Positions 46,322 to 55,535 of a stretch of 64,000 nucleotides of DNA are shown piece by piece. The position numbers and the translations under genes are program-made. The notes below the pieces were generated by a model. The model was not told where the DNA came from. It did no database searches and saw only the letters and a program-made list of their open reading frames with translations. This DNA is from Agromyces albus (GTDB lineage Bacteria > Actinomycetota > Actinomycetes > Actinomycetales > Microbacteriaceae): assembly GCF_030815405.1 (NCBI RefSeq), contig NZ_JAUSWX010000001.1:2542001-2606000 (forward strand), written 5' to 3'. How positions within the stretch are numbered: the stretch's first letter is position 1; every line of letters begins with the position of its first letter.

Positions 46322-46355
46322 GATGCCGGTCGGGCCCTCGGGCCCGGCCGGCATC
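46322..46355 (+). terminator. Hairpin terminator after the UgpC/MsmX-type ATPase gene
   Basis: GATGCCGG-T-CGGGCC pairs with GGCCCG-G-CCGGCATC around a short loop: about 14 pairs with one mismatch. It lies 20 bases after the stop and is followed by GCCGTTTGC. Confidence 0.8.
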
Positions 46356-46400
46356 GCCGTTTGCGCGGGTGATCGTTCAGCGCCCATGTGCAACCGCGAC

Positions 46401-46406
46401 TACGCT
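46401..46406 (+). promoter_or_regulatory. -10 box, leaderless-type promoter for the DUF4032 gene
   Basis: TACGCT lies eight bases before the ATG at 46415; no Shine-Dalgarno is present. Confidence 0.5.
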
Positions 46407-46414
46407 GAACCACG

Positions 46415-47734
46415 ATGAGCGGCTCACTTTCGATCACCTCGGCCATGGCCGACCCTGCACTCCTCGACCTGCCGTGGGATCTCCCCCTCGAGGCGTGGCC
46501 CAACGAGAACATCGCGGCGCTGCCGAAGGGCATCTCGCGACACCTCGTCCGCTTCGCCCACTTGAGCGGCCACATCGTGGCCATCAAGGAGACCACCGAC
46601 GACATGGCCAAGGGCGAGTACGAGATGCTGCGCACCTTGCAGCGCCTCGAGATCCCGTGCGTCGAACCGGCCGCGGTCATCACCAATCGCACCGATTCCG
46701 AAGGCGATGCGCTGAAGCCGGTGCTCGTCACCCGGCATCTCCGATTCTCGCTCCCCTATCGAGCCCTCTTCTCGCAGACGCTCCGCCCCGACACCGCCAC
46801 CCGGCTCGTCGACGCGCTCGCGGTGCTGCTCGTGCGGCTGCACATCGTCGGGTTCTTCTGGGGCGACGTGTCGCTCTCGAACACCCTGTTCCGCCGCGAT
46901 GCCGGCGCATTCGCCGCCTACCTCGTCGACGCCGAGACCGGCAAGCTCTACTCCGGCGGCCTCTCGAACGGGCAGCGCGAGAACGACCTCGAGATCGCCC
47001 GGGTCAACATCGCCGGCGAGCTCCTCGATCTCGAGGCCGGCGGCCGCGTCGCCGACGAGCTCGATCCGGTCAACATCTCCAACGGCATCGTCGACGCCTA
47101 CCGAAGCCTCTGGAAAGAGCTCACCGGGCCCGAATCCTTCCCCGGCGCGGAGCGGTGGCGCATCAACGAGCGAGTGAACCGCCTGAACGACCTCGGCTTC
47201 GACATCGAGGAGCTCGCGATCAAGACCGACGGCACGGGCACCACGGTGCGCATCCAGCCGAAAGTCGTCGACGCGGGCCACCACCAGCGCCGCCTGCTGC
47301 GACTGACGGGCCTCGACGCCGGAGAGAACCAGGCCCGGCGCCTGCTGAACGACCTCGACTCGTATCGGGCCGCCTACGGCAAGTCCGACCTCGACGAGGA
47401 GATGGTCGCCCACGAGTGGCTCATGCGTGTCTTCGAGCCCGTCGTGCGCGCGATCCCGACCGACCTGCGCGGCAAGCTCGAGCCGGCCGAGGTGTTCCAC
47501 CAGCTGCTCGAGCACCGCTGGTACCTCGCGCAGCAGTCCGGCAGCGACGTGCCGCTCGCCGAGGCCGTCACCTCCTACGTCAACACGATCCTGCGCCATC
47601 GACGCGACGAGGCGACCGTCATCGACCCGCCGACCGGCGCGTTCACGCTGCCGATCGAGACCATCCCCACCGACACGGCCGCCATCAGTGCGATCGACCC
47701 CGACGACGAAGACGACTGGCGCCTCAAGGTCTGA
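46415..47734 (+). CDS. DUF4032 protein with kinase-like N-terminal part
   Basis: This 439-residue protein has a protein-kinase-like first half: VAIKETTDDMAKGEYEML (Lys and Glu of an ATP site, about 51-70), LHIVGFFWGDVSLSNTLF (catalytic-loop-like) and AAYLVDAETGKLY (DFG-like Asp, about 165). The second half (about 220-410) is the actinobacterial DUF4032 region. Function is unknown; a lipopolysaccharide-kinase-like fold is often noted. The ATG follows TACGCT by eight bases and the stop lies within a hairpin. Confidence 0.8.
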   Translation: MSGSLSITSAMADPALLDLPWDLPLEAWPNENIAALPKGISRHLVRFAHLSGHIVAIKETTDDMAKGEYEMLRTLQRLEIPCVEPAAVITNRTDSEGDALKPVLVTRHLRFSLPYRALFSQTLRPDTATRLVDALAVLLVRLHIVGFFWGDVSLSNTLFRRDAGAFAAYLVDAETGKLYSGGLSNGQRENDLEIARVNIAGELLDLEAGGRVADELDPVNISNGIVDAYRSLWKELTGPESFPGAERWRINERVNRLNDLGFDIEELAIKTDGTGTTVRIQPKVVDAGHHQRRLLRLTGLDAGENQARRLLNDLDSYRAAYGKSDLDEEMVAHEWLMRVFEPVVRAIPTDLRGKLEPAEVFHQLLEHRWYLAQQSGSDVPLAEAVTSYVNTILRHRRDEATVIDPPTGAFTLPIETIPTDTAAISAIDPDDEDDWRLKV

Positions 47735-47741
47735 GGCGCCA
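47717..47741. terminator. Perfect hairpin across the DUF4032 stop codon
   Basis: TGGCGCCTCA and TGAGGCGCCA form a perfect 10-base stem with loop AGGTC; the TGA stop is in the right arm. It ends six bases before the convergent rlmB stop, so it can serve both genes. Confidence 0.75.
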
Positions 47742-47747
47742 GGTCGC

Positions 47748-48767
47748 TCACTGCTCCGCGCGGAGCTTCGAGATCTCGTAGAGGGTGACGGAGGCCGCGA
47801 TGCCGGCGTTCAGCGACTCGGTCGCCGCCTCGATCGGAATCGAGACGATCGCGTCGCACGTCTCGGTGACGAGCCGCGACAGTCCCTTGCCCTCGCTGCC
47901 GACGACGACCACGATCGGCCGGTCGGCCCATGAGAGGCCGGGCAGCGAGACATCCCCGCCGCCGTCGAGGCCCAGCACGAACACGCCCCGATCCTTCAGC
48001 GCCTTGAGCGTCTGCGTCAGGTTCGGCGCCATCGCCACGGGCGTGCGCGCCGCGGCGCCGGCCGACGTCTTCCATGCAGCGGCGGTGACGCCGACCGAGC
48101 GGCGTTGCGGCACGATGACGCCGTGTCCGCCGAACGCGGCGGTCGAACGGATGATCGCACCGAGGTTGCGCGGGTCGGTGATGCCGTCGAGGGCGATGAG
48201 GAGCGGGGTCGCGTCGCGAGCGAGCACCTCGTCGAGCAGCTCGATGGGATGCGCGTATTCGTAGGGCGGCACCTTGAGCGCGAGGCCCTGATGCACACCG
48301 CCCTCGCCGGCGAGCCGATCGAGCTCGGGGCGCATGACCTCGAGGATCGGGATGCCGCGATGGGTCGCGATCTTCAGCGCCTCCTTCACGCGGTCGTCCA
48401 TCTCGACGCGAGAGGCGAGATAGAGCGTCGAGGCGGGAATGTTCGCGCGCAGCGCCTCGACCACGGAGTTGCGGCCGGTCACGATCTCGGACTCGTCGCC
48501 CGCCTTCGAGCGCCGGGCGGCGCCGGATGCCCCACGCGGTTGCCCGGCGCGCTGGGCGGGCTTCGCCCCTCGGCCGCCGGCCGTGGCTGCGAGTCGCTCC
48601 TGCGCCGCCTTGCGCTTGCCTGCGACGTGGTAGCTGCGCTCCTCCGCCTTCGGCGTCGGCCCCTTGCCCTCGAGCGACTTGCGCCCGTGGCCTCCGGTGC
48701 CGACCTTCTGGCCCTTGCCCTTCTTGCGCACTGCTCCGGCGCGCGGCTTTCCGGTATTGCCCTTCAT
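47748..48767 (-). CDS. rlmB: 23S rRNA 2'-O-methyltransferase RlmB (TrmH/SpoU family)
   Basis: This 339-residue enzyme has a long basic N-terminal tail (1-90; Lys/Arg/Gly-rich), a substrate-binding domain (about 95-170; [17 protein letters not shown]) and a SpoU knot domain with the three motifs [32 protein letters not shown] and [20 protein letters not shown]. It uses S-adenosylmethionine to methylate a 2'-OH, most likely G2251 of 23S rRNA. The ATG overlaps the cysS stop by four bases, the normal arrangement in Actinobacteria. The basic tail probably helps RNA binding. Confidence 0.9.
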   Translation of the reverse strand: MKGNTGKPRAGAVRKKGKGQKVGTGGHGRKSLEGKGPTPKAEERSYHVAGKRKAAQERLAATAGGRGAKPAQRAGQPRGASGAARRSKAGDESEIVTGRNSVVEALRANIPASTLYLASRVEMDDRVKEALKIATHRGIPILEVMRPELDRLAGEGGVHQGLALKVPPYEYAHPIELLDEVLARDATPLLIALDGITDPRNLGAIIRSTAAFGGHGVIVPQRRSVGVTAAAWKTSAGAAARTPVAMAPNLTQTLKALKDRGVFVLGLDGGGDVSLPGLSWADRPIVVVVGSEGKGLSRLVTETCDAIVSIPIEAATESLNAGIAASVTLYEISKLRAEQ

Positions 48768-50182
48768 GATCCGAGGCTCCAATGCGTTCCGGTCTGACTG
48801 TCTTCGATGGTGATCCCGGCGGCTGTGAGCTCCGCCCGGATCCGGTCTGCCGCGTCGTAGTCCTTCGACTCTCGCGCGGCCTGGCGATCCTCGATGAGGC
48901 GAGTGACGAGCGAGTCGAGGGCGGATGCCGCGGGCCCCGCCTCGAGCGTCCACTGCTGGTCGCGCGGGTCGATGCCGAGCACCTCGACCATCGCGACCAC
49001 GTGCCCGTGGGCGACCGCCGCGTCGTGGAGCTCTTCGTCGTCGAGCGCCTGGTTTCCGCTGCGTACGGTGTCATGCAGCACGGCGAGCGCTTGCGGAACG
49101 CCGAGGTCGTCGTCCATGGCCTCGCCGAACGCCTCGGGGATGACGGGACTGCCGACGCCCGCGAACCGCGTGCCGGCGAGACGTCGCTCGACGCGGGTGA
49201 GGAACGCGCTGAGTCGATCGACGGTGGCCTGGGCCTCGGTGAGCGAGCCGGGCGTGTAGTCGAGGGTGGAACGGTAGTGCGCGGCGCCGAGCAGGTAGCG
49301 GACGGCGAGGGGCGAGGCGAGCTCGAGCAACTCGGACGCGTAGACGGAGTTGCCGAGCGACTTCGACATCTTCTGCCCGCCGACGTTCACGAGCCCGTTG
49401 TGCACCCAGTAGCGCGCGAACGGATCGCCCGCGGCCGTCGATTGCGCGAGCTCGTTCTCATGGTGCGGGAAGCGCAGATCGAGTCCGCCGCCGTGGATGT
49501 CGAATTCGGGTCCGAGATAGCGCGTGACCATCGCCGAGCATTCGATGTGCCAGCCGGGACGCCCCGCTCCCCACGGCGCGCTCCAGCTCGCGGACGCCGG
49601 CTCGTCGGGCTTCGTTCCCTTCCAGAGGGCGAAGTCCCGGGCATCGCGCTTGCCGCGGGGGTCGGCGTCGGCGGCGGCCTCCATGTGGTCGCGCGACTGG
49701 CGGGTGAGCTCGCCGTAGACGGGCCAGCTCGCGGTGTCGAAGTAGACGTCGCCGGAGTCATCCGGTGCCGGATACGCATGCCCACGTTCGATGAGCCGGG
49801 CGATGAGCTCCTGCATCTGCTGCACACTCGCCGTGGCGCGCGGCTCGTAGGTGGGCGCCATGATGCCGAGCGAGGCGTAGGCGGCCGTGAACTCGAGCTC
49901 GACGCGGTAGGCGAGCGCCCACCACTCCTCGGCGCGCTCCTCGCTCGCCGCCTGGAGGATCTTGTCGTCGATGTCGGTGACATTGCGCACGAAGGCGACG
50001 TCGTAGCCGCGATACGCCAGCCAGCGCCGCAGGATGTCGTAGACGAGCGCGCTGCGCAGATGGCCGATGTGCGGGCTCGACTGCACCGTGGGTCCGCAGA
50101 CGTACATGCCGACATACCCCTCACGGAGGGGCACGAAGTCACGCAGGGCCTGGGCCTTGGAGTCGTAGAGTCGCACGGTCAC
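48764..50182 (-). CDS. cysS: Cysteinyl-tRNA synthetase
   Basis: This 472-residue class I synthetase has the Zn Cys in [11 protein letters not shown] (about 29), the HIGH motif in [10 protein letters not shown] (about 37-40), [16 protein letters not shown] and KMSKS in [16 protein letters not shown] anticodon domain follows. It charges tRNA-Cys. The start is GTG 50182, six bases after TAGGCT, which points to a leaderless mRNA. It is co-transcribed with rlmB through a 4-base overlap. Confidence 0.96.
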   Translation of the reverse strand: MTVRLYDSKAQALRDFVPLREGYVGMYVCGPTVQSSPHIGHLRSALVYDILRRWLAYRGYDVAFVRNVTDIDDKILQAASEERAEEWWALAYRVELEFTAAYASLGIMAPTYEPRATASVQQMQELIARLIERGHAYPAPDDSGDVYFDTASWPVYGELTRQSRDHMEAAADADPRGKRDARDFALWKGTKPDEPASASWSAPWGAGRPGWHIECSAMVTRYLGPEFDIHGGGLDLRFPHHENELAQSTAAGDPFARYWVHNGLVNVGGQKMSKSLGNSVYASELLELASPLAVRYLLGAAHYRSTLDYTPGSLTEAQATVDRLSAFLTRVERRLAGTRFAGVGSPVIPEAFGEAMDDDLGVPQALAVLHDTVRSGNQALDDEELHDAAVAHGHVVAMVEVLGIDPRDQQWTLEAGPAASALDSLVTRLIEDRQAARESKDYDAADRIRAELTAAGITIEDSQTGTHWSLGS

Positions 50183-50188
50183 TCGCCA

Positions 50189-50194
50189 AGCCTA
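50189..50194 (-). promoter_or_regulatory. -10 box, leaderless-type promoter for cysS
   Basis: TAGGCT on the minus strand, six bases (TGGCGA) before the GTG start. Confidence 0.5.
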
Positions 50195-50275
50195 CCGGCG
50201 ACGATCCGGGCGTCCGACGTGTGACGCGAGCGCATCGCCCGGCGGGTGGAACGGCAGGCGCCGGCCCCGCGTTCG

Positions 50276-51493
50276 TCACGCGGGCAGGAGCAGTGCCGTC
50301 GCGATCGCAGAGACGCCCTCACCGCGACCGGTGAAGCCGAGAGCGTCGCTCGTCGTCGCCGCGACGCTCACGGGAGCGCCGAGGATGCCCGAGAGCAGCG
50401 CCTCGGCCTCCGCCCGGCGCGGCGCGAGCTTGGGGCGGTTGCCGATGAGCTGCACTGTGACGTTGCCGACGACGAAGCCGGCCGCCCGCACCCGATTGAG
50501 CGACTCGCGGAGGAACACCTCGCCGTGAGCGCCGTCGAATGCCGGGTCGCTCGTGCCGAAGATGCCGCCGACGTCGCCGAGGCCGGCCGCTGCGAGGAGC
50601 GCATCGCAGATCGCATGGCAGGCGGCGTCGCCGTCGGAGTGCCCTGCGAGCCCGCGCTCCCCCGGCCAGTGCAGGCCGGCGAGCCAGAGCGGGGTTTCGG
50701 GGTCGTCATCGAAGGCGTGCACATCGACTCCGGTGCCGATGCGCGGCGCACGTGCGGCCGCGGAGCCCGCGGAGGCCGACCCGGCGACGGCGGTCTTTCC
50801 TTCACGCTCGGCCACGAGCTGCTCGGCGCGGTGGAGGTCGGCGGGGAGCGTGATCTTGAACGCGCGCGTGTCGCCGTGCACGACGTCGACCGCCAGCCCC
50901 GTGGATGCCACGAGCGCCGCGTCGTCGGTGTACTCCTCATCGGCGTGCGAGTACGCCCAGTCGAGCGCGCCCCGCGGGAAGCCCTGCGGAGTCTGCATCG
51001 CGGCGAGCTCTGAGCGGTCGACCGTCTCGAGCACACGCCCTGAGGCGTCGACGCGCTTGACGGTGTCGACCACGGCGAGCGCGGGGACGACGCCGCGGCC
51101 CCGAGCGCGGACGGCGGCGGCGACCTCCTCGAAGACGGCCGGCGGAGTCAGCGGACGCGCGGCGTCGTGCACGAGCACCGTGTCGATGAGGCGGGGCAGT
51201 ACGGCGAGTCCGCGGGCGACAGACCCCTGGCGGGTTTCCCCACCGGGCACGACGTCGAAGGGGGCGGATGCCGCCGCCGCGACGGCCGCGTAGCGCTCGC
51301 GCGCCTCGTCGACCCGTTCAGCAGGCACGACGAGCACGACGTGCGGAGGCTCGCGCATGCCGAGCACGGCATCGAGGGCGACGCCGAGGATCGTGTCACC
51401 GCCGAGCGGCACGAACGCCTTGGGCTCGGAATGCCCGAGGCGGGTGCCGCTGCCGGCGGCGACGACGATGACGGCGGTGGTCACGGAGCTCAC
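50276..51493 (-). CDS. ispDF: Bifunctional IspD/IspF (isoprenoid MEP pathway)
   Basis: This 405-residue fusion has IspD first (about 1-235): VVAAGSGTRLGHSEPKAFVPL, VHDAARPLTPP and EYTDDAALV. IspF follows (about 250-405): GTGVDVHAFDDD (metal Asp/His), GHSDGDAACHAICDALLAAAGLGDVGG and the GRGEGVSAIATALL end. It makes CDP-ME from MEP and CTP and cyclises CDP-MEP to MEcPP. The fused form is known in several bacteria, and IspE is absent here. GTG 51493 lies six bases after TACGCT. carD is the upstream neighbour, as in many Actinobacteria. Confidence 0.93.
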   Translation of the reverse strand: MSSVTTAVIVVAAGSGTRLGHSEPKAFVPLGGDTILGVALDAVLGMREPPHVVLVVPAERVDEARERYAAVAAAASAPFDVVPGGETRQGSVARGLAVLPRLIDTVLVHDAARPLTPPAVFEEVAAAVRARGRGVVPALAVVDTVKRVDASGRVLETVDRSELAAMQTPQGFPRGALDWAYSHADEEYTDDAALVASTGLAVDVVHGDTRAFKITLPADLHRAEQLVAEREGKTAVAGSASAGSAAARAPRIGTGVDVHAFDDDPETPLWLAGLHWPGERGLAGHSDGDAACHAICDALLAAAGLGDVGGIFGTSDPAFDGAHGEVFLRESLNRVRAAGFVVGNVTVQLIGNRPKLAPRRAEAEALLSGILGAPVSVAATTSDALGFTGRGEGVSAIATALLLPA

Positions 51494-51499
51494 GACTCG

Positions 51500-51505
51500 A
51501 GCGTA
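51500..51505 (-). promoter_or_regulatory. -10 box, leaderless-type promoter for ispDF
   Basis: TACGCT on the minus strand, six bases (CGAGTC) before the GTG start at 51493. Confidence 0.5.
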
Positions 51506-51565
51506 TCGCCGACCGGTTCATCGGCCGCGCCGAACACTGCCGGCAACGGCCCCGAAGTGCTGCGC

Positions 51566-52048
51566 CTAGGAGGCGAGCACCTCGTCGAGCACGGTCGACG
51601 CCTGCTCTTCGTCGGTCTTCTCGGCGAGCGCGAGCTCGGAGATGAGGATCTGACGTGCCTTCGCGAGCATGCGCTTCTCACCAGCGGAGAGACCGCGATC
51701 CTGATCGCGACGCCACAGGTCGCGGACGACCTCGGACACCTTGATCACATCGCCGGAGGCGAGCTTCTCGAGGTTCGCCTTGTAGCGGCGAGACCAGTTC
51801 GTGGGCTCTTCGGTGAAGGGAGCGCGCAGTACCTCGAAGACCTTGTCGAGGCCCTCTTTACCGATGACGTCACGAACGCCGACAAGGTCGACGTTCTCAG
51901 CCGGAACCTCGATGACGAGGTCGCCTTGCGTGACGTTCAGCTTGAGGTAGAGCTTCTCTTCACCCTTGATGATCCGTTTCTTCACCTCGGTGATCGTTGC
52001 GGCTCCGTGGTGGGGATAAACGACGGTTTCGCCAACCTCAAAAAGCAT
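51566..52048 (-). CDS. carD: CarD-family transcription factor
   Basis: This 160-residue protein has the RNA-polymerase-interacting domain (about 1-55; [19 protein letters not shown]) and a helical DNA-binding part (about 65-150) with [17 protein letters not shown], where the conserved Trp holds open the upstream edge of the transcription bubble. CarD stabilises promoter open complexes, notably at rRNA promoters. ATG 52048 fits the family and has AAAGGA nine bases ahead; a longer in-frame start at 52069 is unlikely. A TAGCAT hexamer near 52094-52099 could be the promoter. Confidence 0.93.
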   Translation of the reverse strand: MLFEVGETVVYPHHGAATITEVKKRIIKGEEKLYLKLNVTQGDLVIEVPAENVDLVGVRDVIGKEGLDKVFEVLRAPFTEEPTNWSRRYKANLEKLASGDVIKVSEVVRDLWRRDQDRGLSAGEKRMLAKARQILISELALAEKTDEEQASTVLDEVLAS

Positions 52049-52208
52049 GAATAAAAGTCCTTTCGGCAACTTTCAGGATATCACATCGGGATCATGCTAA
52101 GGTTCGCCACCCCTCCGGGACGGGGTCGGACCGTAGGCTACACTCGGTCTCGATCCCTTCGCGCACGGGCTATCAGGGCCCATGCGCACGCTCGCACTTG
52201 GAGGTTCT

Positions 52209-52673
52209 GTGAAGGCGCGTCTTGCGGCATCCGCTGCTCTCGCTCTCGGTCTCGCACTGGGCAGCAGCGGCTGCTCGATGCTCACCTACCAGGCCACCAC
52301 CGAGGCCTACACCCCGAGCGACGGCATCGCTGCCAACATCGGCGACCTCGACCTGCGCAACGTGCTCATCGTGAGCGACGACGGCGTCGACGGCAACCTC
52401 ATCATGACGGTCGTCAACACCGGCGAAGAGGACGTCTCGCTCGGTCTGCAGTTCGGCGACGGCGACTCCGAGACGCTCGAGGTCGAGGTCGAAGCGGGCG
52501 AGTCGCTCGTGCTCGGCAGCGACGACGAAGAGCCGCTCCTCCTCGAGGGCATCGACACGGAGCCCGGTACATTCCTGCCCGTGTACTTCCAGTACGGCGA
52601 CGCCGAGGGCGCCGAGAAGCTCGTTCCGGTGCTCGACAGCAGCCTGCCCGAGTACTCCTCCTTCGCACCGTAG
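52209..52673 (+). CDS. Small lipoprotein, unknown function
   Basis: This 154-residue protein has a lipoprotein signal (VKARLAASAALALGLALGSS then GC; lipobox Cys about 22) and a beta-rich mature part with acidic patches (GDGDSETLEVEVEAGESLVLG). A Greek-key or Ig-like copper-chaperone-type fold is possible but no Cu ligands stand out. GTG 52209 follows TTGGAGG by four bases, so it is preferred to the ATG at 52182. It is divergent from carD and convergent with regX3. A promoter-like TACACT lies at 52139. Confidence 0.72.
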   Translation: MKARLAASAALALGLALGSSGCSMLTYQATTEAYTPSDGIAANIGDLDLRNVLIVSDDGVDGNLIMTVVNTGEEDVSLGLQFGDGDSETLEVEVEAGESLVLGSDDEEPLLLEGIDTEPGTFLPVYFQYGDAEGAEKLVPVLDSSLPEYSSFAP

Positions 52674-52692
52674 AACGGGCGCGCAACCCGTT
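52674..52692. terminator. Weak hairpin between the lipoprotein and regX3
   Basis: AACGGG and CCCGTT form a 6-base stem with a 7-base loop directly after the lipoprotein stop. It is short and may terminate only weakly. Confidence 0.35.
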
Positions 52693-52723
52693 TCCATGCT
52701 CCGCCGGAGTGGCGCCCGCGCCC

Positions 52724-53404
52724 TCAGGCTTCGAAGCGATAGCCGAGGCCGCGCACGGTCACGAGCTGCACAGGCTCCGACGGTGCGACCTCGATCTTCG
52801 AGCGGATGCGCTTGATGTGCACGTCGAGCGTCTTGGTGTCGCCGAAGTAGTCCGAGCCCCATACCCGGTCGATCAGCTGGCCTCGCGTGAGGACCCGGCC
52901 CGGATTGCGCATGAGCAGCTCGAGCAGCTCGAATTCCTTGAGCGGCATCGGCACCGCGACGCCGTCGACCTCGACGGTGTGCCGGTCGACGTCCATGCGC
53001 ACCCGGCCGCCCTCGATGACGGCGTCGTCGAAGTCCTCGACCTCGATACGGCGACGCAGCACGGCACGGATGCGAGCGAGCAGCTCCCTCGTCGAGTACG
53101 GCTTCGTCACGTAGTCATCGGCTCCGAGCTCGAGCCCCACGACGATGTCGATCTCGGAATCCTTGGCCGTGAGCATGATGATCGGCACCGTCGACCTCGT
53201 GCGGAGCTCACGGCACACCTCGGTGCCGGGCAGGCCCGGCAGCATGAGGTCGAGGAGCACGAGGTCGGCCCCGTGCTGGTCGAAGGCGGTGATGGCGGCC
53301 GGGCCGTCACCGGCGACCTCCACCTCGTATCCCTCGCGTCCGAGCAGGAAGCTCAGCGGATCGCTCAGCGCGATCTCGTCTTCGACGAGCAGGATGCGGG
53401 TCAC
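52724..53404 (-). CDS. regX3: Response regulator RegX3 (phosphate sensing)
   Basis: This 226-residue OmpR-family regulator has a receiver domain (1-118) with pocket VEDE, phospho-Asp in LVLLDLMLPGLPG (about 52), Thr in IIMLTAKDS and Lys in DYVTKPYST. The winged helix follows (about 130-225; MPLKEFELLELLMRNPGRVL and VTVRGLGYRFEA). The whole protein reads as mycobacterial RegX3. When phosphorylated by SenX3 at low phosphate it activates Pho genes, probably including pstS here. It overlaps senX3 by four bases. Confidence 0.92.
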   Translation of the reverse strand: MTRILLVEDEIALSDPLSFLLGREGYEVEVAGDGPAAITAFDQHGADLVLLDLMLPGLPGTEVCRELRTRSTVPIIMLTAKDSEIDIVVGLELGADDYVTKPYSTRELLARIRAVLRRRIEVEDFDDAVIEGGRVRMDVDRHTVEVDGVAVPMPLKEFELLELLMRNPGRVLTRGQLIDRVWGSDYFGDTKTLDVHIKRIRSKIEVAPSEPVQLVTVRGLGYRFEA

Positions 53405-54627
53405 GTGCGGTCTCCTCGGTTCTTCACGGCGAGCGTCGCCGTCGTTGCTGGTGCGACGTCCGTTGCGGCGATGTCAGTGTCATCCGCGCTGTCGGCCTCG
53501 ATGGCGGCCTCGGCCACCGGAAGCCGGATCATGAAGGTGGATCCGCGGCCCGGCTGCGACCACACGCGCACGTCGCCGCCGTGGTTCTGCACGGTGTGCT
53601 TCACGATGCTGAGTCCGAGCCCCGAGCCGCCCGTGTTGCGCGCACGTGCCTGGTCGACCCGGTAGAACCGTTCGAACACCCGATCGAGCTCGTCTTCGGC
53701 GATGCCGATGCCCTGATCGGTGACGGCGATCTCCACGAGGTCGCCGTTCACCTTCGCCCCCACCCCGACACGACCGCCCTCGTTCGAATAGGCGATCGCG
53801 TTGGAGATGAGATTGTGCACGGCCACCACCATGAGGGCGCGGTCGCCGTAGACCTGGGCGCCGGTCGACGCGCGCACCGCGATGTCCACGCGCTTCGCCG
53901 TCGCGATGACCCGGTTCTGGTCGACGGCGGTCGCCACGGCGTCGTCGACATCGACGAGCACGTCGGGCCGCACGGCATCGCGCGCCTGCAGCCGCGACAG
54001 CTCGATGACCTCATTGGTGATGTGGGCGAGGCGCGTGGCCTCGACCGAGAGCCGGCCTGCGAACCGACGAACCTGCTCTGGCTCGTCGGCCGCCTGGTCG
54101 AGGGCCTCGGCGAGCAGGCTCACCGACGAGATCGGCGTCTTCAGCTCGTGGCTGATGTTCGCGACGAAGTCTCGGCGCACCTCGTCGAGCCGATGCGCCT
54201 CGGTGCGGTCTTCGGCGAGCAGCAGCACGAATCGGGTGCCGAGCCGGGCCACGCGGACGCGCAGCCGGAGGAGCGAATCACCGAACGGCCCGCGAGGGAG
54301 GCTCAGCTCGGTGTCGACCGGCTCGCCGCCACGGCGCACCGAGACCACGAAGGCGAGCAGTTCGGGGTGCACGAGCGCCTGCTGGCGCACGAGGCCCATG
54401 GCGAGGGCGCCGGGCGAGGCCTTCAGCACGTTGTTCGAGGGGTCGAGCACGACGCCGGCCGACTCCAGGACCTCGAGCACGTGGTCGACTCCGTCGGGAA
54501 TGGTCGGCGCGGCGACACGCGCGGCACTGGAACCACGGCGTTCGGCCATGTGCAGCACGATCATGAATGCGGCACCGAGGAAGATGCCGAAGGCGAGTGC
54601 GGTGAGCACCACCCACGTGGAGTCCAT
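53401..54627 (-). CDS. senX3: Sensor histidine kinase SenX3
   Basis: This 408-residue kinase has one or two N-terminal membrane helices (about 5-26), a PAS-like region (about 45-140), HisKA with the phospho-His in FVANISHELKTPISSVSLL (about 155-173), N-box HNLISNAIAYS, G1 DQGIGI and G2 GGSGLGLSIV. Together with the regX3 overlap and nearby divergent phoU, it is SenX3. In Mycobacterium it senses phosphate through the Pst-PhoU complex. The ATG lies six bases after TAGGGT, suggesting a leaderless mRNA. Confidence 0.92.
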   Translation of the reverse strand: MDSTWVVLTALAFGIFLGAAFMIVLHMAERRGSSAARVAAPTIPDGVDHVLEVLESAGVVLDPSNNVLKASPGALAMGLVRQQALVHPELLAFVVSVRRGGEPVDTELSLPRGPFGDSLLRLRVRVARLGTRFVLLLAEDRTEAHRLDEVRRDFVANISHELKTPISSVSLLAEALDQAADEPEQVRRFAGRLSVEATRLAHITNEVIELSRLQARDAVRPDVLVDVDDAVATAVDQNRVIATAKRVDIAVRASTGAQVYGDRALMVVAVHNLISNAIAYSNEGGRVGVGAKVNGDLVEIAVTDQGIGIAEDELDRVFERFYRVDQARARNTGGSGLGLSIVKHTVQNHGGDVRVWSQPGRGSTFMIRLPVAEAAIEADSADDTDIAATDVAPATTATLAVKNRGDRT

Positions 54628-54633
54628 GCCATA

Positions 54634-54639
54634 ACCCTA
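54634..54639 (-). promoter_or_regulatory. -10 box, leaderless-type promoter for senX3-regX3
   Basis: TAGGGT on the minus strand, six bases (TATGGC) before the senX3 ATG. Confidence 0.5.
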
Positions 54640-54697
54640 ACGAGCCGGATGCCCTCGATCGTCCGTTGTCCGGCCGTGCGGCGGTACGTTAGTGAGT

Positions 54698-54730
54698 GTT
54701 CAGGGTCCCAGAACCTGTTGTTCACTTGGA
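54698..54730. promoter_or_regulatory. Possible PHO box between senX3 and phoU
   Basis: GTTCAGG at 54698 and GTTCACT at 54720 are 22 bases apart, exactly two 11-base PHO-box units, with a degenerate unit between. It would let RegX3 control phoU and its own operon. The match is weaker than that ahead of pstS. Confidence 0.4.
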
Positions 54731-54805
54731 GCCGGGAGGATATCCCGGGGCCGGAACGACCCCATGCTCGCCGTGCGCGGGCTCGAGCAGACAAGGATTT
54801 CGTAC

Positions 54806-55465
54806 ATGCGTGAGGTGTTCCAGCAGGAACTGCGCGAGGTGCAGGACCGACTCGTCGAGATCGCCGATCTCGTCGCCGAATCGATCGAGAAGGCGACGAG
54901 GGCATTCAATGAGTCCGACGTGAGCCTCGCCGAGGAGGTGATCGCCGACGACGACCGAATCGACCAGAACACCGTCGCCATCGACGAGCTCGCCATCACG
55001 ATCCTCGCGAGGCAGCAGCCGGTCGCGCGTGACCTTCGCATCGTCGTGAGCGCGCTGCGCATCAGCGCCTCGCTCGAGCGCATGGGCGACATGTCCACGC
55101 ACATCGCCCAGCTCGCCCGTTACCGGTTCCCCGACAAGGTGGTGCCGAAGTCGCTTCGCCCCACCTTCGCCGAGATGGGCCGGCTCGATGTGGAGATCGC
55201 ACGCAAGCTCGTCGAGCTGCTGCGCAGCGAAGACGTGCCCCTCGCCGAGGAGATCCGCAACGAAGACGACAAGGTCGACGCCCTGCACCTCAAGGTCTTC
55301 GACAAGGTGCTCGGCGAGACCTGGAAGGGCGAGGCGGTCGACACCGTCGATGCCACCCTCGCGAGCCGTTACCACGAGCGCTTCGCCGACCACGCCGTGT
55401 CGATCGCCAAGAAGGTGCAGTACCTCGCGACCGGCGACTGGGATCCCGAGAAGTCGGCGCTCTGA
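54806..55465 (+). CDS. phoU: Phosphate transport regulator PhoU
   Basis: This 219-residue helical protein has two PhoU repeats with the metal-binding helices EEVIADDDRIDQ (about 43-54) and EEIRNEDDKVDALH (about 150-163), and SLERMGDMSTHIAQLARY in between. PhoU connects the Pst phosphate importer with the SenX3 kinase, keeping it off when phosphate is plentiful. AAGGAT lies eight bases before the ATG. It is divergent from senX3-regX3, the standard actinobacterial layout. Confidence 0.93.
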   Translation: MREVFQQELREVQDRLVEIADLVAESIEKATRAFNESDVSLAEEVIADDDRIDQNTVAIDELAITILARQQPVARDLRIVVSALRISASLERMGDMSTHIAQLARYRFPDKVVPKSLRPTFAEMGRLDVEIARKLVELLRSEDVPLAEEIRNEDDKVDALHLKVFDKVLGETWKGEAVDTVDATLASRYHERFADHAVSIAKKVQYLATGDWDPEKSAL

Positions 55466-55482
55466 CCGAACCAGGGCATGAC

Positions 55483-55515
55483 GAAGGGCGGGGGATGTCG
55501 CATCCCCCGCCCTTC
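55483..55515. terminator. Perfect hairpin terminator between phoU and gpmA
   Basis: GAAGGGCGGGGGATG and CATCCCCCGCCCTTC form a perfect 15-base stem with loop TCG. It lies between convergent genes (phoU and gpmA), so it probably works in both directions. The start GAAGGGCG and end CGCCCTTCGCGTTG also occur in the groL terminator. Confidence 0.88.
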
Positions 55516-55535
55516 GCGTTGCCGTGGTGGCGCCG